A stretch of DNA of 32,704 nucleotides from an uncultured Bacteroidales bacterium (GTDB taxonomy: Bacteria; Bacteroidota; Bacteroidia; Bacteroidales; Paludibacteraceae): positions 1 through 32,704 of the forward strand of contig CAMGMU010000019.1 in assembly GCA_946059305.1 (NCBI GenBank). Reading direction: 5' to 3'. Shown here piece after piece: positions 6,433 to 15,246 of this stretch (positions are counted from its first letter, which is position 1; each line of letters starts with the position of its first letter). A program made the translations under genes and the position numbers. Under the pieces are notes generated by a model that saw only the letters and a list, made by a program, of their open reading frames with translations, made no database searches and had not been told where the DNA came from.

Positions 6433-9400
6433 ATGTCAGACTATTCAACAAACGCTTCCGTCAATCTTCAAGTGAACGGACAACAAGCTCAGGAGACGCT
6501 TATGAACCTTCGCAAGCATGCTCTTGATTTAACAGAGCAGATTGCCAAAGCGGCAGCTGCGGGAGATAAGGTTAGTATGCAAAAACTTCGTAAGGAACTC
6601 AAGGAGACGAACCGACAGATCAAAGAAATGGAGTCGGCAACTCAGCAGGTAGATAATGTGCTTCGCAGGCTGGATAAGGCAACACCTCATGAACTCCAGA
6701 AAGTACTCCAAACGCTCAATAAGCAACTTCAGTATATGGAACGCGGTTCCGATGTGTGGCAGCAGCAGACCCAACGCATCCGGATGGTGAAAGATGAAAT
6801 ATCTCGAGTTAATGGTGAACTCTCTCGTTCCCAATCTTTATTGGAGCGCTTTAACAACAAGTGGCAAGAGTGGCAGACTGTAGCCATGGGTGCAGCAGCT
6901 GCTTTTACCGGTGCCGTCATGGCAGGCCGCTCGGCCGTGAATGCCTATGCAGAGATGGAGCAGGAGATGGCCAATGTGCGTAAGTTTACGGGCATGACTA
7001 ATGATGAAGTGGTAGCCTTAAACAAGGAGTTTCTGAAGATTGATACTCGTTCGGGTCGCGACGAACTGAACAAGTTGGCTCAGGAGGCAGGCCGATTGGG
7101 TAAAACATCGCTTGAGGATGTGCTCGGTTTCGTGAAGGCAGCAGACCAAATCAATGTCGCATTGGACGATCTGGGCGATGGTGCAACGCTGACGCTATCC
7201 AAACTTACGAGTATCTTCGGTGACGAAGCACGTTTGGGTACAGAAAGATCGTTGTTGGCCGTAGGCTCGGTCATCAATGAACTTTCTCAGAACTGTACCG
7301 CTTCAGCTCCTTACCTCGCTCAGTTCGCCAAGCGTCTTGCCGGTGTAGGTGCCCAAGCGGATATGACTATCCCGCAAATCATGGGCTTTGCTGCTGTCCT
7401 TGATTCTCAGGGTCAGGCAGTTGAGATGTCCGCGACGGCCATGTCAAAGGTAATCATGAACATGTTCAAGGAAACCGACAAGCTTTGTGCTGCCACGGGG
7501 CTTAATGTGGAGGAGTTCAATGCTGCCCTCAAACGCTCTACGAACGAAGGTCTGATGATGCTGCTTGACCAGCTGCACAATGCAGGCGGCATTGATGTAC
7601 TCGCTCCGATATTTAAGGATATGGGTGAGAACGGCGCTCGTGCGTCATCCGTGATCTCCGCTCTTGCAGCCAATATTGACATGGTCAAATGGGAGCAGGA
7701 GGAAGCCACGAAAGCCTTTGAAGAGGCAACGTCCATCACCAAGGAGTTTACAGTTCAGAACACCACAGTACAAGCGGGTCTCGATAAGGCCCGAAAGGGC
7801 TTTACAGAGATGTCGGTTGTATTGGGTGAGAAACTGGCCCCTGTCATGAAACATGTGATCACATCTTCATCCGCAACGCTTCGTTTGATGGCAATGATGG
7901 TCGATTTTATCAGTAAGAATATAGCGTCCATCGTAACCATTACGGCAGCCATTATTGCGTACACGATAGCGGCTAACGCAGCTGCCGTTGCGCAAAAAGT
8001 GTATAGTACGGCAGTCAAGGCAGCCACTACGATACAGAAAGCTTTCAATACGGCTATCAAACAGAATCCCCTCGGTCTGATAGCAGCCGCCGTGACGGCC
8101 GCTGTTGTCGCATTGGTGGAGTACCGTAAGCACCTTCGTCAGGTGGCAGCAGAGCATGATGCCGTTGGCCAAGCCGAGAAAGCAGCATACAAGGAGTATG
8201 CTGCATCCAAGGCTAAGGTGGAACAACTGTCAGCAGCAGTACACAACAATGCCTTGTCTCTCAGTTATCGCAAGAAGGCGTTGAAGGAACTGCAATCCAT
8301 CGTGCCCGGTTACCACGCCAGTCTGACGAAAGAAGGCGAGCTGATTAATGACAATACAACTGCCATTCAACAGTACCTCTCGGTACTCCAAAAGAAACTC
8401 CAGTACCAGGCTTATGAGGATAAGTTGGCTCAGCAATACGCAAAGCGTGCTGAAAAGGAGATGGAATTGGACGAAGCGAAGATAGTAGCTCAACAAAGAC
8501 GAGATGAATACACAGTAGAGGTCCGAAATGTCACTCGTGATGTCAATGGTAATATAACTGCGGGTAGTGCAATTAAGATGGATAAGGCGTTGAATAAGTC
8601 GCGCAATGCAGACAAGGCAGTTACCGAATTGCAAGATGAGTTGGCGGTTATTGATGAACAGATTGATAAACTGACAGCAAAGATTGGTAAAACGGATGCT
8701 GTAATACCCGTTACAGTCGAACCTGTGATAGAGGAAGATAAGCCGCTATCGTTGCCGGCTACAACTGAAAAAGCAGATAGTAAGAATAAGTTCCAAGCAG
8801 AAGACGATTGGAAAGAGCGTGAGCAAGCGCTGAACCGCATTGCTTACGCCAAGGGTGAGGCAGACTACGATGCGTACGTCAAGCGCATGCTTGCCATTGA
8901 GGTGGAGTATAATGAGAAGAAGTTAGCTCATACCGATTTGCTAGGCAATGAAGAGGTGACGATTCAAGCAGCTTATGAAGACGCGAAGTTTAAGCAACGT
9001 CAGAATGCCATTGAGGGCACTATTGAGCAGGAGAATGAGGAGAATGACCGCTTACTGGCCATTCTCAACCAGAGATATGTAGATGGTGAACTCTCTGCCC
9101 GCCTGTTCCAGGCGTCCATCGAGATGCAGGAGTTGGAGCACTTACGTCGTGTAGCGAACCTTTATGACGAAGGCAGCAAGGAAAGGCTGAAAGCGGAGAA
9201 GACGTATCATGACACGTCTCTTCGTTATCAGCAGAAGCACCTTCAGGAAGCCAAGCAGATTCAAGAGAAGATGCGCGAGACGTACTTCACCAAGGCATAT
9301 ACGGTAACGGATGAAGAATCCTATAACCGGGATATGAAGAATCTTGAGCTTGTCTATAAGCAGATGCTGGAAGCAGCCGGTCATAGCAATAAGGATCGCC

Positions 9401-10377
9401 TGAAGGTGGAACGAGCTTTCTACGAAGCCAAGTACCAATTGGCCCGTAAGTATAACATCAAGGAAGCTAAGCACCTGTCGAACTCCTTTAGGAGCGCTAT
9501 TGATGATAGCATTGATTGGCTCAATTCGGATGCGGGAAAAGCCATGACCGAGTCTTTCTCCATGATTGTGGAGCAGATGGGTTCCATCTTCTCGGGATTG
9601 AGCGATATCATCCAAGCGGAGCTCGAAATTCAGACGGCCAAAATCGAAACCCGATATGATGCAGAGATAGCAGCCGCAGAGGGTAACAAATCCAAGGAAG
9701 TAGCTTTGGAGCAACAGAAACAAACCGATATAGGTAAAGCCAAGAAGGATGCCAACCGAAAGATGTTTGCCATGCAGGTGCTGCAAGCTATTGCTCAGAC
9801 GGCTATGTCTGCCATCGCAGCTTACAGTTCAGCAGCAGCTATTCCTATTGTAGGTTTTGTGATGGCACCTATTGCAGCCGCCATGGCCGTAGCAGCTGGA
9901 GCCATCCAGATTGCATCCATAAAGAAGCAGCAGCAAGCATCCGATAATATCAGTTATGCAGGTGGTGGTTTCACGAAGCCGGGAAACAAATACGAGGAGG
10001 TAGGTATTGTTCACGCAGGCGAGTGGGTGGCAAGTCAGGAACTCTTGGCAAACCCAACGGCAAGGGCCATGATAAACACCCTTGATTATGCCCAACGCAC
10101 CAATACCATAGGCTCCTTAAACGCTGATGATGTGTCCGCGTCCATCACAGCTCCACAGGTAATTGCCAAGGCTTCGTCTGATGGGCATCTACAGCAGTCG
10201 CTAACGGCAACTGCCGTGACCTTGAAGGAATATAGCCGAGTGATGAAAGACCTGAATGCTCGTCTTAATGAGCCATTTGTAACGGTCAATACCGTAACCG
10301 GTGACGTGGGTATAAAGAAAGCCCAAGATGAGTATGAGCAGTTAATACGTAATAAAACGCCTAAATCCCGCAGATAA
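6433..10377 (+). CDS. Phage tail tape measure protein
   Basis: From ATG 6433 (MSDYSTNASVNLQVNG) the protein has 1314 residues. The track start at 6367 lies before a -7 promoter element. The N-terminal ~150 residues are predicted coiled coil. Next comes a TP901-like tape measure core at about 170-440, recognisable by YAEMEQEMANVRKFTGM, ELNKLAQEAGRLGKTS and ENGARASSVISALAANIDM. Hydrophobic segments follow (IASIVTITAAIIAYTIAANAA and, near the end, AAAIPIVGFVMAPIAAAMAVAA), with a long helical region between. The C-terminal motif GGGFTKPGNKYEEVGIVHAGEWV is typical of Bacteroidota tape measure proteins as I know them. Such proteins set tail length and pass through the tail during DNA delivery. The frame is intact throughout, and the last base overlaps the next ATG. 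Confidence 0.9.
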   Translation: MSDYSTNASVNLQVNGQQAQETLMNLRKHALDLTEQIAKAAAAGDKVSMQKLRKELKETNRQIKEMESATQQVDNVLRRLDKATPHELQKVLQTLNKQLQYMERGSDVWQQQTQRIRMVKDEISRVNGELSRSQSLLERFNNKWQEWQTVAMGAAAAFTGAVMAGRSAVNAYAEMEQEMANVRKFTGMTNDEVVALNKEFLKIDTRSGRDELNKLAQEAGRLGKTSLEDVLGFVKAADQINVALDDLGDGATLTLSKLTSIFGDEARLGTERSLLAVGSVINELSQNCTASAPYLAQFAKRLAGVGAQADMTIPQIMGFAAVLDSQGQAVEMSATAMSKVIMNMFKETDKLCAATGLNVEEFNAALKRSTNEGLMMLLDQLHNAGGIDVLAPIFKDMGENGARASSVISALAANIDMVKWEQEEATKAFEEATSITKEFTVQNTTVQAGLDKARKGFTEMSVVLGEKLAPVMKHVITSSSATLRLMAMMVDFISKNIASIVTITAAIIAYTIAANAAAVAQKVYSTAVKAATTIQKAFNTAIKQNPLGLIAAAVTAAVVALVEYRKHLRQVAAEHDAVGQAEKAAYKEYAASKAKVEQLSAAVHNNALSLSYRKKALKELQSIVPGYHASLTKEGELINDNTTAIQQYLSVLQKKLQYQAYEDKLAQQYAKRAEKEMELDEAKIVAQQRRDEYTVEVRNVTRDVNGNITAGSAIKMDKALNKSRNADKAVTELQDELAVIDEQIDKLTAKIGKTDAVIPVTVEPVIEEDKPLSLPATTEKADSKNKFQAEDDWKEREQALNRIAYAKGEADYDAYVKRMLAIEVEYNEKKLAHTDLLGNEEVTIQAAYEDAKFKQRQNAIEGTIEQENEENDRLLAILNQRYVDGELSARLFQASIEMQELEHLRRVANLYDEGSKERLKAEKTYHDTSLRYQQKHLQEAKQIQEKMRETYFTKAYTVTDEESYNRDMKNLELVYKQMLEAAGHSNKDRLKVERAFYEAKYQLARKYNIKEAKHLSNSFRSAIDDSIDWLNSDAGKAMTESFSMIVEQMGSIFSGLSDIIQAELEIQTAKIETRYDAEIAAAEGNKSKEVALEQQKQTDIGKAKKDANRKMFAMQVLQAIAQTAMSAIAAYSSAAAIPIVGFVMAPIAAAMAVAAGAIQIASIKKQQQASDNISYAGGGFTKPGNKYEEVGIVHAGEWVASQELLANPTARAMINTLDYAQRTNTIGSLNADDVSASITAPQVIAKASSDGHLQQSLTATAVTLKEYSRVMKDLNARLNEPFVTVNTVTGDVGIKKAQDEYEQLIRNKTPKSRR

Positions 10378-12215
10378 TGGAAATTTATGTAGATAAAAAA
10401 CGCGCAGTGCTGAAGAAGGGCACTTCATTTGATTTTGTTTCGGAGAACCGATATTTCTCTGGAGCAGACAGTTATACCATGGCAATCACCTTCCCTCTGA
10501 AGGATTGCCCCGAGAATCTTGCCATCTTCGGGCATATCAACCGAAAAGATGTCATCGCCAAGAAACTGCTGTTTGACTGTGAGCTTCGTAGTCTGACGTT
10601 CTACAAGCGCGGCTCCATCACCATCACCGAGATTACAGATGTGCAGGTGAAGACGCAGTTTTTGGAGGGGAAATCGGTCGCCAATTATTCGGATCAGTTC
10701 GATACGCTCTACATCAATGAGCTCGAATTGGGCTATCCGGATACGTCTCCTTCCAATACAGCAGCCAACGTATATGTTGGCCATAGTATTGATGATGGTC
10801 TAAATTACCTGGCTTTGCCTTGGGTAAATAACCACAGTGGCAACCTACAAAATCGATCGGTTTATGCCTCCATGTCCACTGCCATTAAAGGGCCTGACAG
10901 TTGGCATAGCAGTGTCAACAAACTCTCTTTCCAGCCGTATTTGCTGTATGTCTTGGAGTTGATTTGCAATGCCATCGGTTACACGTACGACTTTACAGCC
11001 CTTCGTAATAGCCCATATCGTTATCTGATTATCTGCAACACACTGCCATCTGCATGGGATACCACGAACTTTGCGCTTGCTTTGCCGCATTGGACGCTGA
11101 CAGAGTTCTTTGAGCAGCTGGAGTATTTTCTTAATGGAGAGTTTGATATCAACCAAGCAGAACGTAAGATAAGGTTTGGATTCTCCTCTGTCGCCATCAA
11201 GGCTGCCGGAGCAATAGAGATTAAGACTGTGGTCGATGAGTTTTCTGCTACCATTGAAGACGCAGGAGCTTGCAAATATCGAGAGTTTGTCAATCTGAAA
11301 TTTGCTGACTGCAATCATCGTATGTGGAAGTATTACTCCTGCAAATGGTTTGTAGATATGATGAAGAACACCGACGTGGTGCTTTCGTCTGGTTTAGGGT
11401 CATATAACTATGGCAAGTTCTATCGAGAGGTTAATGGTGCGCAGGGCTTATATATCCAGCTCAGAGATGCTGCTGATTTTGTGGAGTCGGAGTATAGCGG
11501 ATGGAATCCGGAGTATCTTTATTATTGTAAGTATGAAGATACGTACTTCATCTTGCGCAACTATGGTTCGTACATAGTTGATTCCTCGAAGCCTGAGAAT
11601 TTGGAGGGTAATAAGCGGTATAAGAACTTGCTTGAGCCAATCAATATGTTTGGCGATTCTATTGTTGATGAGGAAGCAGACACTATTGAACTTAAGATAG
11701 TGCCCGCATGGATTGATGAAGCGTATGCCGACGGCACGCTCCAGGGTAAGTCTTTGTTTCTTGATTGTGGAGAGTACCACAATGGCGTTGAAAACATAAT
11801 TCCGTGGAACTACTCGCAGCAGAAGCTCGACGCTGGAGAACAAGAACGTTCTGTGGAATACTTTGATAAGTTGTACATGGGATTTTGGAGTGGTACTCTG
11901 TACCCTTGTATGATGGGCACGTTGGCTTATCCAGTCATCGACCGCATCATCACGTACCCCAATGAAATGAACTATAATGAAACTCCTTTCACTATGCGTC
12001 TGCGTGCAACAGAATATGGAACGTACACGAAAACGTATAAGATTAGCAGCAAGAAGAAATATACGTTCAAGTTCCTTGCAGACAAACTCCCGAATGTACG
12101 TAGTGTGTTTATCATTCATGGGCAGCGATATCTTTGCGAAAAGTTGACAACCAACTTCACGGAGGATGGTATGTCGCAACTTGTTAAGGCCGAGTGTTGG
12201 CTGGTCGAGGATTAG
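10377..12215 (+). CDS. Large phage tail protein following the tape measure gene
   Basis: This 612-residue protein starts MEIYVDKKRAVLKKGTSFDF, with its ATG sharing one base with the tape measure stop (TAATG), so the two are translationally coupled. Composition is rich in Tyr, Phe and Trp and largely beta, without signal peptide, membrane segment or enzymatic motif. The C-terminus (KLPNVRSVFIIHGQRYLCEKLTTNF) resembles the style of proteins that follow tape measure genes in Bacteroidota prophages. A distal tail or hub role is inferred from position only. The frame is intact. It converges on the integrase gene 20 bp away. Confidence 0.65.
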   Translation: MEIYVDKKRAVLKKGTSFDFVSENRYFSGADSYTMAITFPLKDCPENLAIFGHINRKDVIAKKLLFDCELRSLTFYKRGSITITEITDVQVKTQFLEGKSVANYSDQFDTLYINELELGYPDTSPSNTAANVYVGHSIDDGLNYLALPWVNNHSGNLQNRSVYASMSTAIKGPDSWHSSVNKLSFQPYLLYVLELICNAIGYTYDFTALRNSPYRYLIICNTLPSAWDTTNFALALPHWTLTEFFEQLEYFLNGEFDINQAERKIRFGFSSVAIKAAGAIEIKTVVDEFSATIEDAGACKYREFVNLKFADCNHRMWKYYSCKWFVDMMKNTDVVLSSGLGSYNYGKFYREVNGAQGLYIQLRDAADFVESEYSGWNPEYLYYCKYEDTYFILRNYGSYIVDSSKPENLEGNKRYKNLLEPINMFGDSIVDEEADTIELKIVPAWIDEAYADGTLQGKSLFLDCGEYHNGVENIIPWNYSQQKLDAGEQERSVEYFDKLYMGFWSGTLYPCMMGTLAYPVIDRIITYPNEMNYNETPFTMRLRATEYGTYTKTYKISSKKKYTFKFLADKLPNVRSVFIIHGQRYLCEKLTTNFTEDGMSQLVKAECWLVED

Positions 12216-12224
12216 CCCTCGACC
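12203..12224. terminator. Hairpin between convergent tail and integrase genes
   Basis: GGTCGAGG (12203-12210) and CCTCGACC (12217-12224) form an 8-bp GC-rich stem with a 6-nt loop that contains the tail gene stop codon. There is no strong T-run on either side, so termination is plausible but weak. Confidence 0.5.
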
Positions 12225-12235
12225 GCCATACTCGT

Positions 12236-13447
12236 TTATTCTTCAATATTTTTCTCTAACTTTACAAGTTTCTTCTTACCCAAAGAGACGTTTGCCCCTC
12301 GGACTGCTTCAATCATCTTCCCTGTATCCTTTCCAATATATTTGTTAGTCGTGGAGATATCCGCATGTCCGGCAGCCTCTTTTACTTGGTTGATACTTAC
12401 ACCTGCCTCCAACATCTCTGTAATACCGGAGTCTTTGAGAGAGTAGAGTTGCATCTCATCCGGCAGACCGCATTCCTTACGAATTTTCATCCAATGCTTT
12501 TTGAACATAGAATGGTAACAAGGATCTGGGCCACACTCATAATTGGAGTTTATGAGATACCATGTCGGCAAAATCCCCGGCTTGGAAAGAAGCGGTATGA
12601 GCATTGCTATACACGTGTCACTTAGTGCAGCATCTCTATCCTTGTGGGTCTTCGCTTTATTGGCAGGGATGTGTATGCACTTGTTTATGAGGTCAACATC
12701 ACGAACTTGTAGACGCTCGATTTCGCTTGGTCGGATGAGAGAGGTGAACACCAGGTGCATCACGATCTCATAATTGGGGTGCTTGGATGAGCGCACGTAA
12801 TTAATTACTTTATCGCGCGCCTCAGGTGGAATTAATCCACGAATCTTCTCTTGCTTCTGGAGTGTCTTAATTTGATCAAAGGGATTGTCATTTACAAACT
12901 CATGTTCTTTTAGCCAGTTAAAAGCAGCACGATACTTCTTTAGATAGGTGTTGTATGTATTGTTGTTGAACTTGGGTCGGTTACGTAAATCTTCCATGAA
13001 CTGACGGGCGATGCTCACATTGAATTTGATGCAGGCTATTTCCCCGATTCCCTTCTCAACAAGCCAATCTTTGAGTATTTTGGCTACTGATGTATAGGAA
13101 ACCATGGAAGCTTCACGAAGGTCGCGTCCCTTATCCGTTATGTATGCATCTAAACCATAGGATAGGGTCTGTAATTGCTTCGTATTCTTCGAACCATCTG
13201 TAAACGGATTCCAACCGGAAGCCAGTTTGATGTTGATATCGCATAACACTTTATTAGCCGCTACCTTGAACTCCATGAGAGTCCGGCATCGGTTTTTGAG
13301 GGCATTGAGGCGAAAGACCTTTCGCTCTAATTTTGATGTTACGGGATTGAGTACGTGATACTCTACGAAGTAGCCACTCTTGTACGCCTTCAGTGTGGCG
13401 GGAAGGTACGTTACGAAGTTGAACGTTGAAAGTTGCGATTCAAACAT
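12236..13447 (-). CDS. Tyrosine recombinase / phage integrase
   Basis: This is a 403-residue protein with a N-terminal arm-binding region (about 1-90), a SAM-like core-binding domain (about 95-190) and a catalytic domain (about 200-390). Catalytic positions can be assigned: Arg239 (SLIRPSEIERL), a Lys in KAKTHK (264/266), His361 (AAGHADI) and the nucleophile Tyr370 (TTNKYIG). The usual HxxR box is replaced by YSLK (335-338), so its arginine is a lysine. The variant is not obviously inactivating; I believe related Bacteroidota integrases share it, but did not check. The 5' end faces tRNA-Gln 140 bp away, as expected for an integrase at a tRNA attachment site. The second strand's ORFs are shadows. 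Confidence 0.9.
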   Translation of the reverse strand: MFESQLSTFNFVTYLPATLKAYKSGYFVEYHVLNPVTSKLERKVFRLNALKNRCRTLMEFKVAANKVLCDINIKLASGWNPFTDGSKNTKQLQTLSYGLDAYITDKGRDLREASMVSYTSVAKILKDWLVEKGIGEIACIKFNVSIARQFMEDLRNRPKFNNNTYNTYLKKYRAAFNWLKEHEFVNDNPFDQIKTLQKQEKIRGLIPPEARDKVINYVRSSKHPNYEIVMHLVFTSLIRPSEIERLQVRDVDLINKCIHIPANKAKTHKDRDAALSDTCIAMLIPLLSKPGILPTWYLINSNYECGPDPCYHSMFKKHWMKIRKECGLPDEMQLYSLKDSGITEMLEAGVSINQVKEAAGHADISTTNKYIGKDTGKMIEAVRGANVSLGKKKLVKLEKNIEE

Positions 13448-13512
13448 TTTTTTTTCTTCTTTGAGTTGACTTTCAAAGGAGAATTTTTTTGAAACGGCTT
13501 ATTTTAACGTGA

Positions 13513-13563
13513 AGACTGCTAAAAAAAGTTGCGACGTCTTTGCGACACTTTTTTTAGCAGTCT
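13513..13563. repeat. 17-bp perfect inverted repeat between integrase and tRNA-Gln
   Basis: AGACTGCTAAAAAAAGT (13513-13529) is exactly complementary to ACTTTTTTTAGCAGTCT (13547-13563), around a 17-nt centre containing the direct repeat TGCGAC twice. A smaller hairpin GCTGA-tta-TCAGC lies at 13573-13585. It may terminate the tRNA transcript, or be part of the attachment site with recombinase-binding repeats. The remaining sequence of the 13448-13766 gap holds the tRNA and its promoter. Confidence 0.75.
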
Positions 13564-13589
13564 CTGTAAGTTGCTGATTATCAGCCTTG

Positions 13590-13660
13590 TTGCTTAACCA
13601 GGACTCGAACCCAGACAGACAGAACCAGAATCTGTAGTGCTACCATTACACCATTAAGCA
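13590..13660 (-). tRNA. tRNA-Gln (CTG)
   Basis: The minus strand reads TGCTTAA...TTAAGCA as a 7-bp acceptor stem with discriminator A. It has a D arm containing AATGGTAGC, an anticodon stem ACAGA/TCTGT with loop TTCTGGT (anticodon CTG), and a T arm with TTCGAGT. CCA is not encoded. The 3' end faces the phage-derived element, the usual geometry for integration into a tRNA 3' end. Confidence 0.95.
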
Positions 13661-13682
13661 ATGCGCTTTCTTAAAAGCGGTG

Positions 13683-13713
13683 CAAAATTACTGCTTTTTT
13701 TTGAAACAGCAAA
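13683..13713 (-). promoter_or_regulatory. Promoter of tRNA-Gln
   Basis: The minus strand carries TTTG (13710-13713) and TAATTTTG (13683-13690), 19 bp apart, placing initiation about 16 nt before the tRNA. Confidence 0.7.
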
Positions 13714-13766
13714 ATTTTTTTCGAAAAAAATGCAGAAAAAATGCGTTTTTGGTTGTTTTTGATAAG

Positions 13767-14666
13767 TTAAGTGCGCAAATTGTCGATCATCATGCGGAAA
13801 ATGCGTATATACTCGGGTGTGGTACCGCAGCATCCTCCTACCATGTTCAGCATCCCTTCGCGTATCATCGTTTGGATCACCTGAGCCATCTCATCGGGCG
13901 TATGCTCGTATCTGCCCTCCGCATTGGGCAGACCGGCATTGGGATAGCAGCAGAGGCAACATCGCTGGTTCACCGCCTCTTGCATCTGCTTCAGGTAAGG
14001 CAACATAGCGCGTGCGCCGTATCCGCAGTTGAGCCCCACGGCAAGGGGCTGGGCCGCCAAAGCCGTTTCCACAAACATCGGGATCGTATGTCCTGACAGC
14101 ATGCATCCGCTCTCGCCTGCCACCGTCATGCACACGATCATCGGCGGCATGGCTCCCGCACGCTGCGCCAGTTGTTCGGCTGCCAAGAGTGCGGCTCTCA
14201 GGTTGCGTATGTCGGTTACCGTTTCGATAAGCAAAGCATCCGCCCCTCCCTGCAAGAGTGCCTCCATCTGTATGCGGTATGCCTCTGCGAGCATACGGAA
14301 AGCGCGTTCCCCATCATCGGGCTGGGCGCAATGCATCGTGGAGAGCATGTACTCGGTAGGCCCTACATCGCCGAGCACGAAGCGCTGCTGCCCAGTGGTG
14401 ACGGTGTATTGGTCGGCAACTTGTCTGGCCAATCGTGTCGCATAGAGATTGATTAGTGGGTTGCCATGGCTGCTGAAAGTGCAGGTAGTGATGCAGTCAG
14501 CCCCTGCCGCAAGATAGGCGCGATGGATCTGCGCAATCTCTTGGGGCTGGTCGATAACGAGCGCATCGGCGAGCCCTCGGTAATGGGGTAGGCGGCTCTG
14601 CAGGAGCGAACCCATGGCACCATCAAGGAGGAGGATACGCTGGGATATGGCTTGGGTGATAGTCAT
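13767..14666 (-). CDS. Homocysteine S-methyltransferase (stand-alone Hcy domain)
   Basis: From the ATG at 14666 (MTITQAISQRILLLDGAMG) the protein has 299 residues; the track extension to 14780 overlaps the upstream gene. It is a single homocysteine-methyltransferase barrel. The zinc cysteines are Cys214 (GLNCG) and Cys279/280 (GGCCGTTP), which activate homocysteine thiolate in MetH and BHMT-type enzymes. The LDGAMGS motif near the N-terminus is like MetH. The pterin- and cobalamin-binding parts of full MetH are absent, so it either uses a donor such as S-methylmethionine or SAM (MmuM-like), or forms part of a split MetH system. It follows the GtrA-like gene by 8 bp and probably shares its transcript. 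Confidence 0.88.
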   Translation of the reverse strand: MTITQAISQRILLLDGAMGSLLQSRLPHYRGLADALVIDQPQEIAQIHRAYLAAGADCITTCTFSSHGNPLINLYATRLARQVADQYTVTTGQQRFVLGDVGPTEYMLSTMHCAQPDDGERAFRMLAEAYRIQMEALLQGGADALLIETVTDIRNLRAALLAAEQLAQRAGAMPPMIVCMTVAGESGCMLSGHTIPMFVETALAAQPLAVGLNCGYGARAMLPYLKQMQEAVNQRCCLCCYPNAGLPNAEGRYEHTPDEMAQVIQTMIREGMLNMVGGCCGTTPEYIRIFRMMIDNLRT

Positions 14667-14674
14667 CGCAGGGG

Positions 14675-15079
14675 TTAACGTTCGTCGATTTTCCCGCGAT
14701 ACACCACAAAGCGCTGCCAGAGAAACTCGGTGATGAGGTTGAGGAGCATGTTGATGGCCGTAACCAGATAGGGATTCCACGCAACGGGTTCGGCCGTGAG
14801 CGCGTGTTCAAGCCACGTGGTGGATGGGGTAAAGAAGGCATAATAGAGCGCCACAAGCGCCATGGCTCGGGGCACGTTGGCATACGAGCGAAAAGTGAAG
14901 CGGCGGTTGAGGGTGAAATTCCAGAGCACCGACAGCACCAATGCAATCAGATAACACAGCCAATGCGGCCAATGGAGCGCCTCCTCCATGAGGGCGAATG
15001 AGCCCATCTGGATGACTCCCGCCGAAGCCGAGAAAAGCAGGAACTTCAGCGCACGTACAGATTCGTTTTTCTTACTCAT
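14675..15079 (-). CDS. GtrA-family membrane protein
   Basis: Starting at ATG 15079 (MSKKNESVRALKFLLFS) the product has 134 residues and four predicted transmembrane helices. The pattern SVLWNFTLNRRFTF between helices two and three is characteristic of the GtrA-like family, and the ending FLWQRFVVYRG also fits. Members are thought to help move lipid-linked sugars across the membrane for surface polysaccharide or glycolipid synthesis. The track start at 15127 is rejected because the promoter at 15088-15119 overlaps it. With that promoter, transcription would begin almost at the ATG. It is the first gene of a two-gene run with the homocysteine methyltransferase, a pairing with no obvious functional logic. 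Confidence 0.85.
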   Translation of the reverse strand: MSKKNESVRALKFLLFSASAGVIQMGSFALMEEALHWPHWLCYLIALVLSVLWNFTLNRRFTFRSYANVPRAMALVALYYAFFTPSTTWLEHALTAEPVAWNPYLVTAINMLLNLITEFLWQRFVVYRGKIDER

Positions 15080-15087
15080 AACTGCCG

Positions 15088-15119
15088 CAAAATTACAAAA
15101 AAACGCGCATTCTGCCAAA
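15088..15119 (-). promoter_or_regulatory. Promoter of the gtrA-like / methyltransferase pair
   Basis: On the minus strand TTTG (15116-15119) and TAATTTTG (15088-15095) are 20 bp apart. Initiation about 7 nt later would be at 15081 or so, one or two bases before the ATG at 15079, implying a leaderless or nearly leaderless mRNA. Confidence 0.65.
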
Positions 15120-15164
15120 TTTTGCATAAGAAATGCCCCGAAAATGAAAAGAATTTACACTTTT

Positions 15165-15196
15165 TTTGCATAATTCAGAAAAACTTTGTACCTTTG
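15165..15196 (+). promoter_or_regulatory. Promoter of tyrS
   Basis: TTTG (15165-15168) and TACCTTTG (15189-15196) are separated by 20 bp. The leader would be about 90 nt and contains an alternating CG run (GCGCTCGCGCGCGCG) and the 18-bp tandem repeat. Confidence 0.75.
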
Positions 15197-15246
15197 CATG
15201 CCCATTAGTGCGCTCGCGCGCGCGTCCAGCACGTGCGGTAATGAAT

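Noticed and set aside
8230-8634. Minus-strand ORFs within the tape measure gene
   Set aside because: They overlap the intact 1314-codon gene, with no promoter or recognisable domain.
13590-13660. Search for a duplicated tRNA-Gln 3' end (attL) in 1-1800
   Set aside because: No match to the terminal part of the tRNA was found by eye in the left region, so element boundaries on that side are not asserted.
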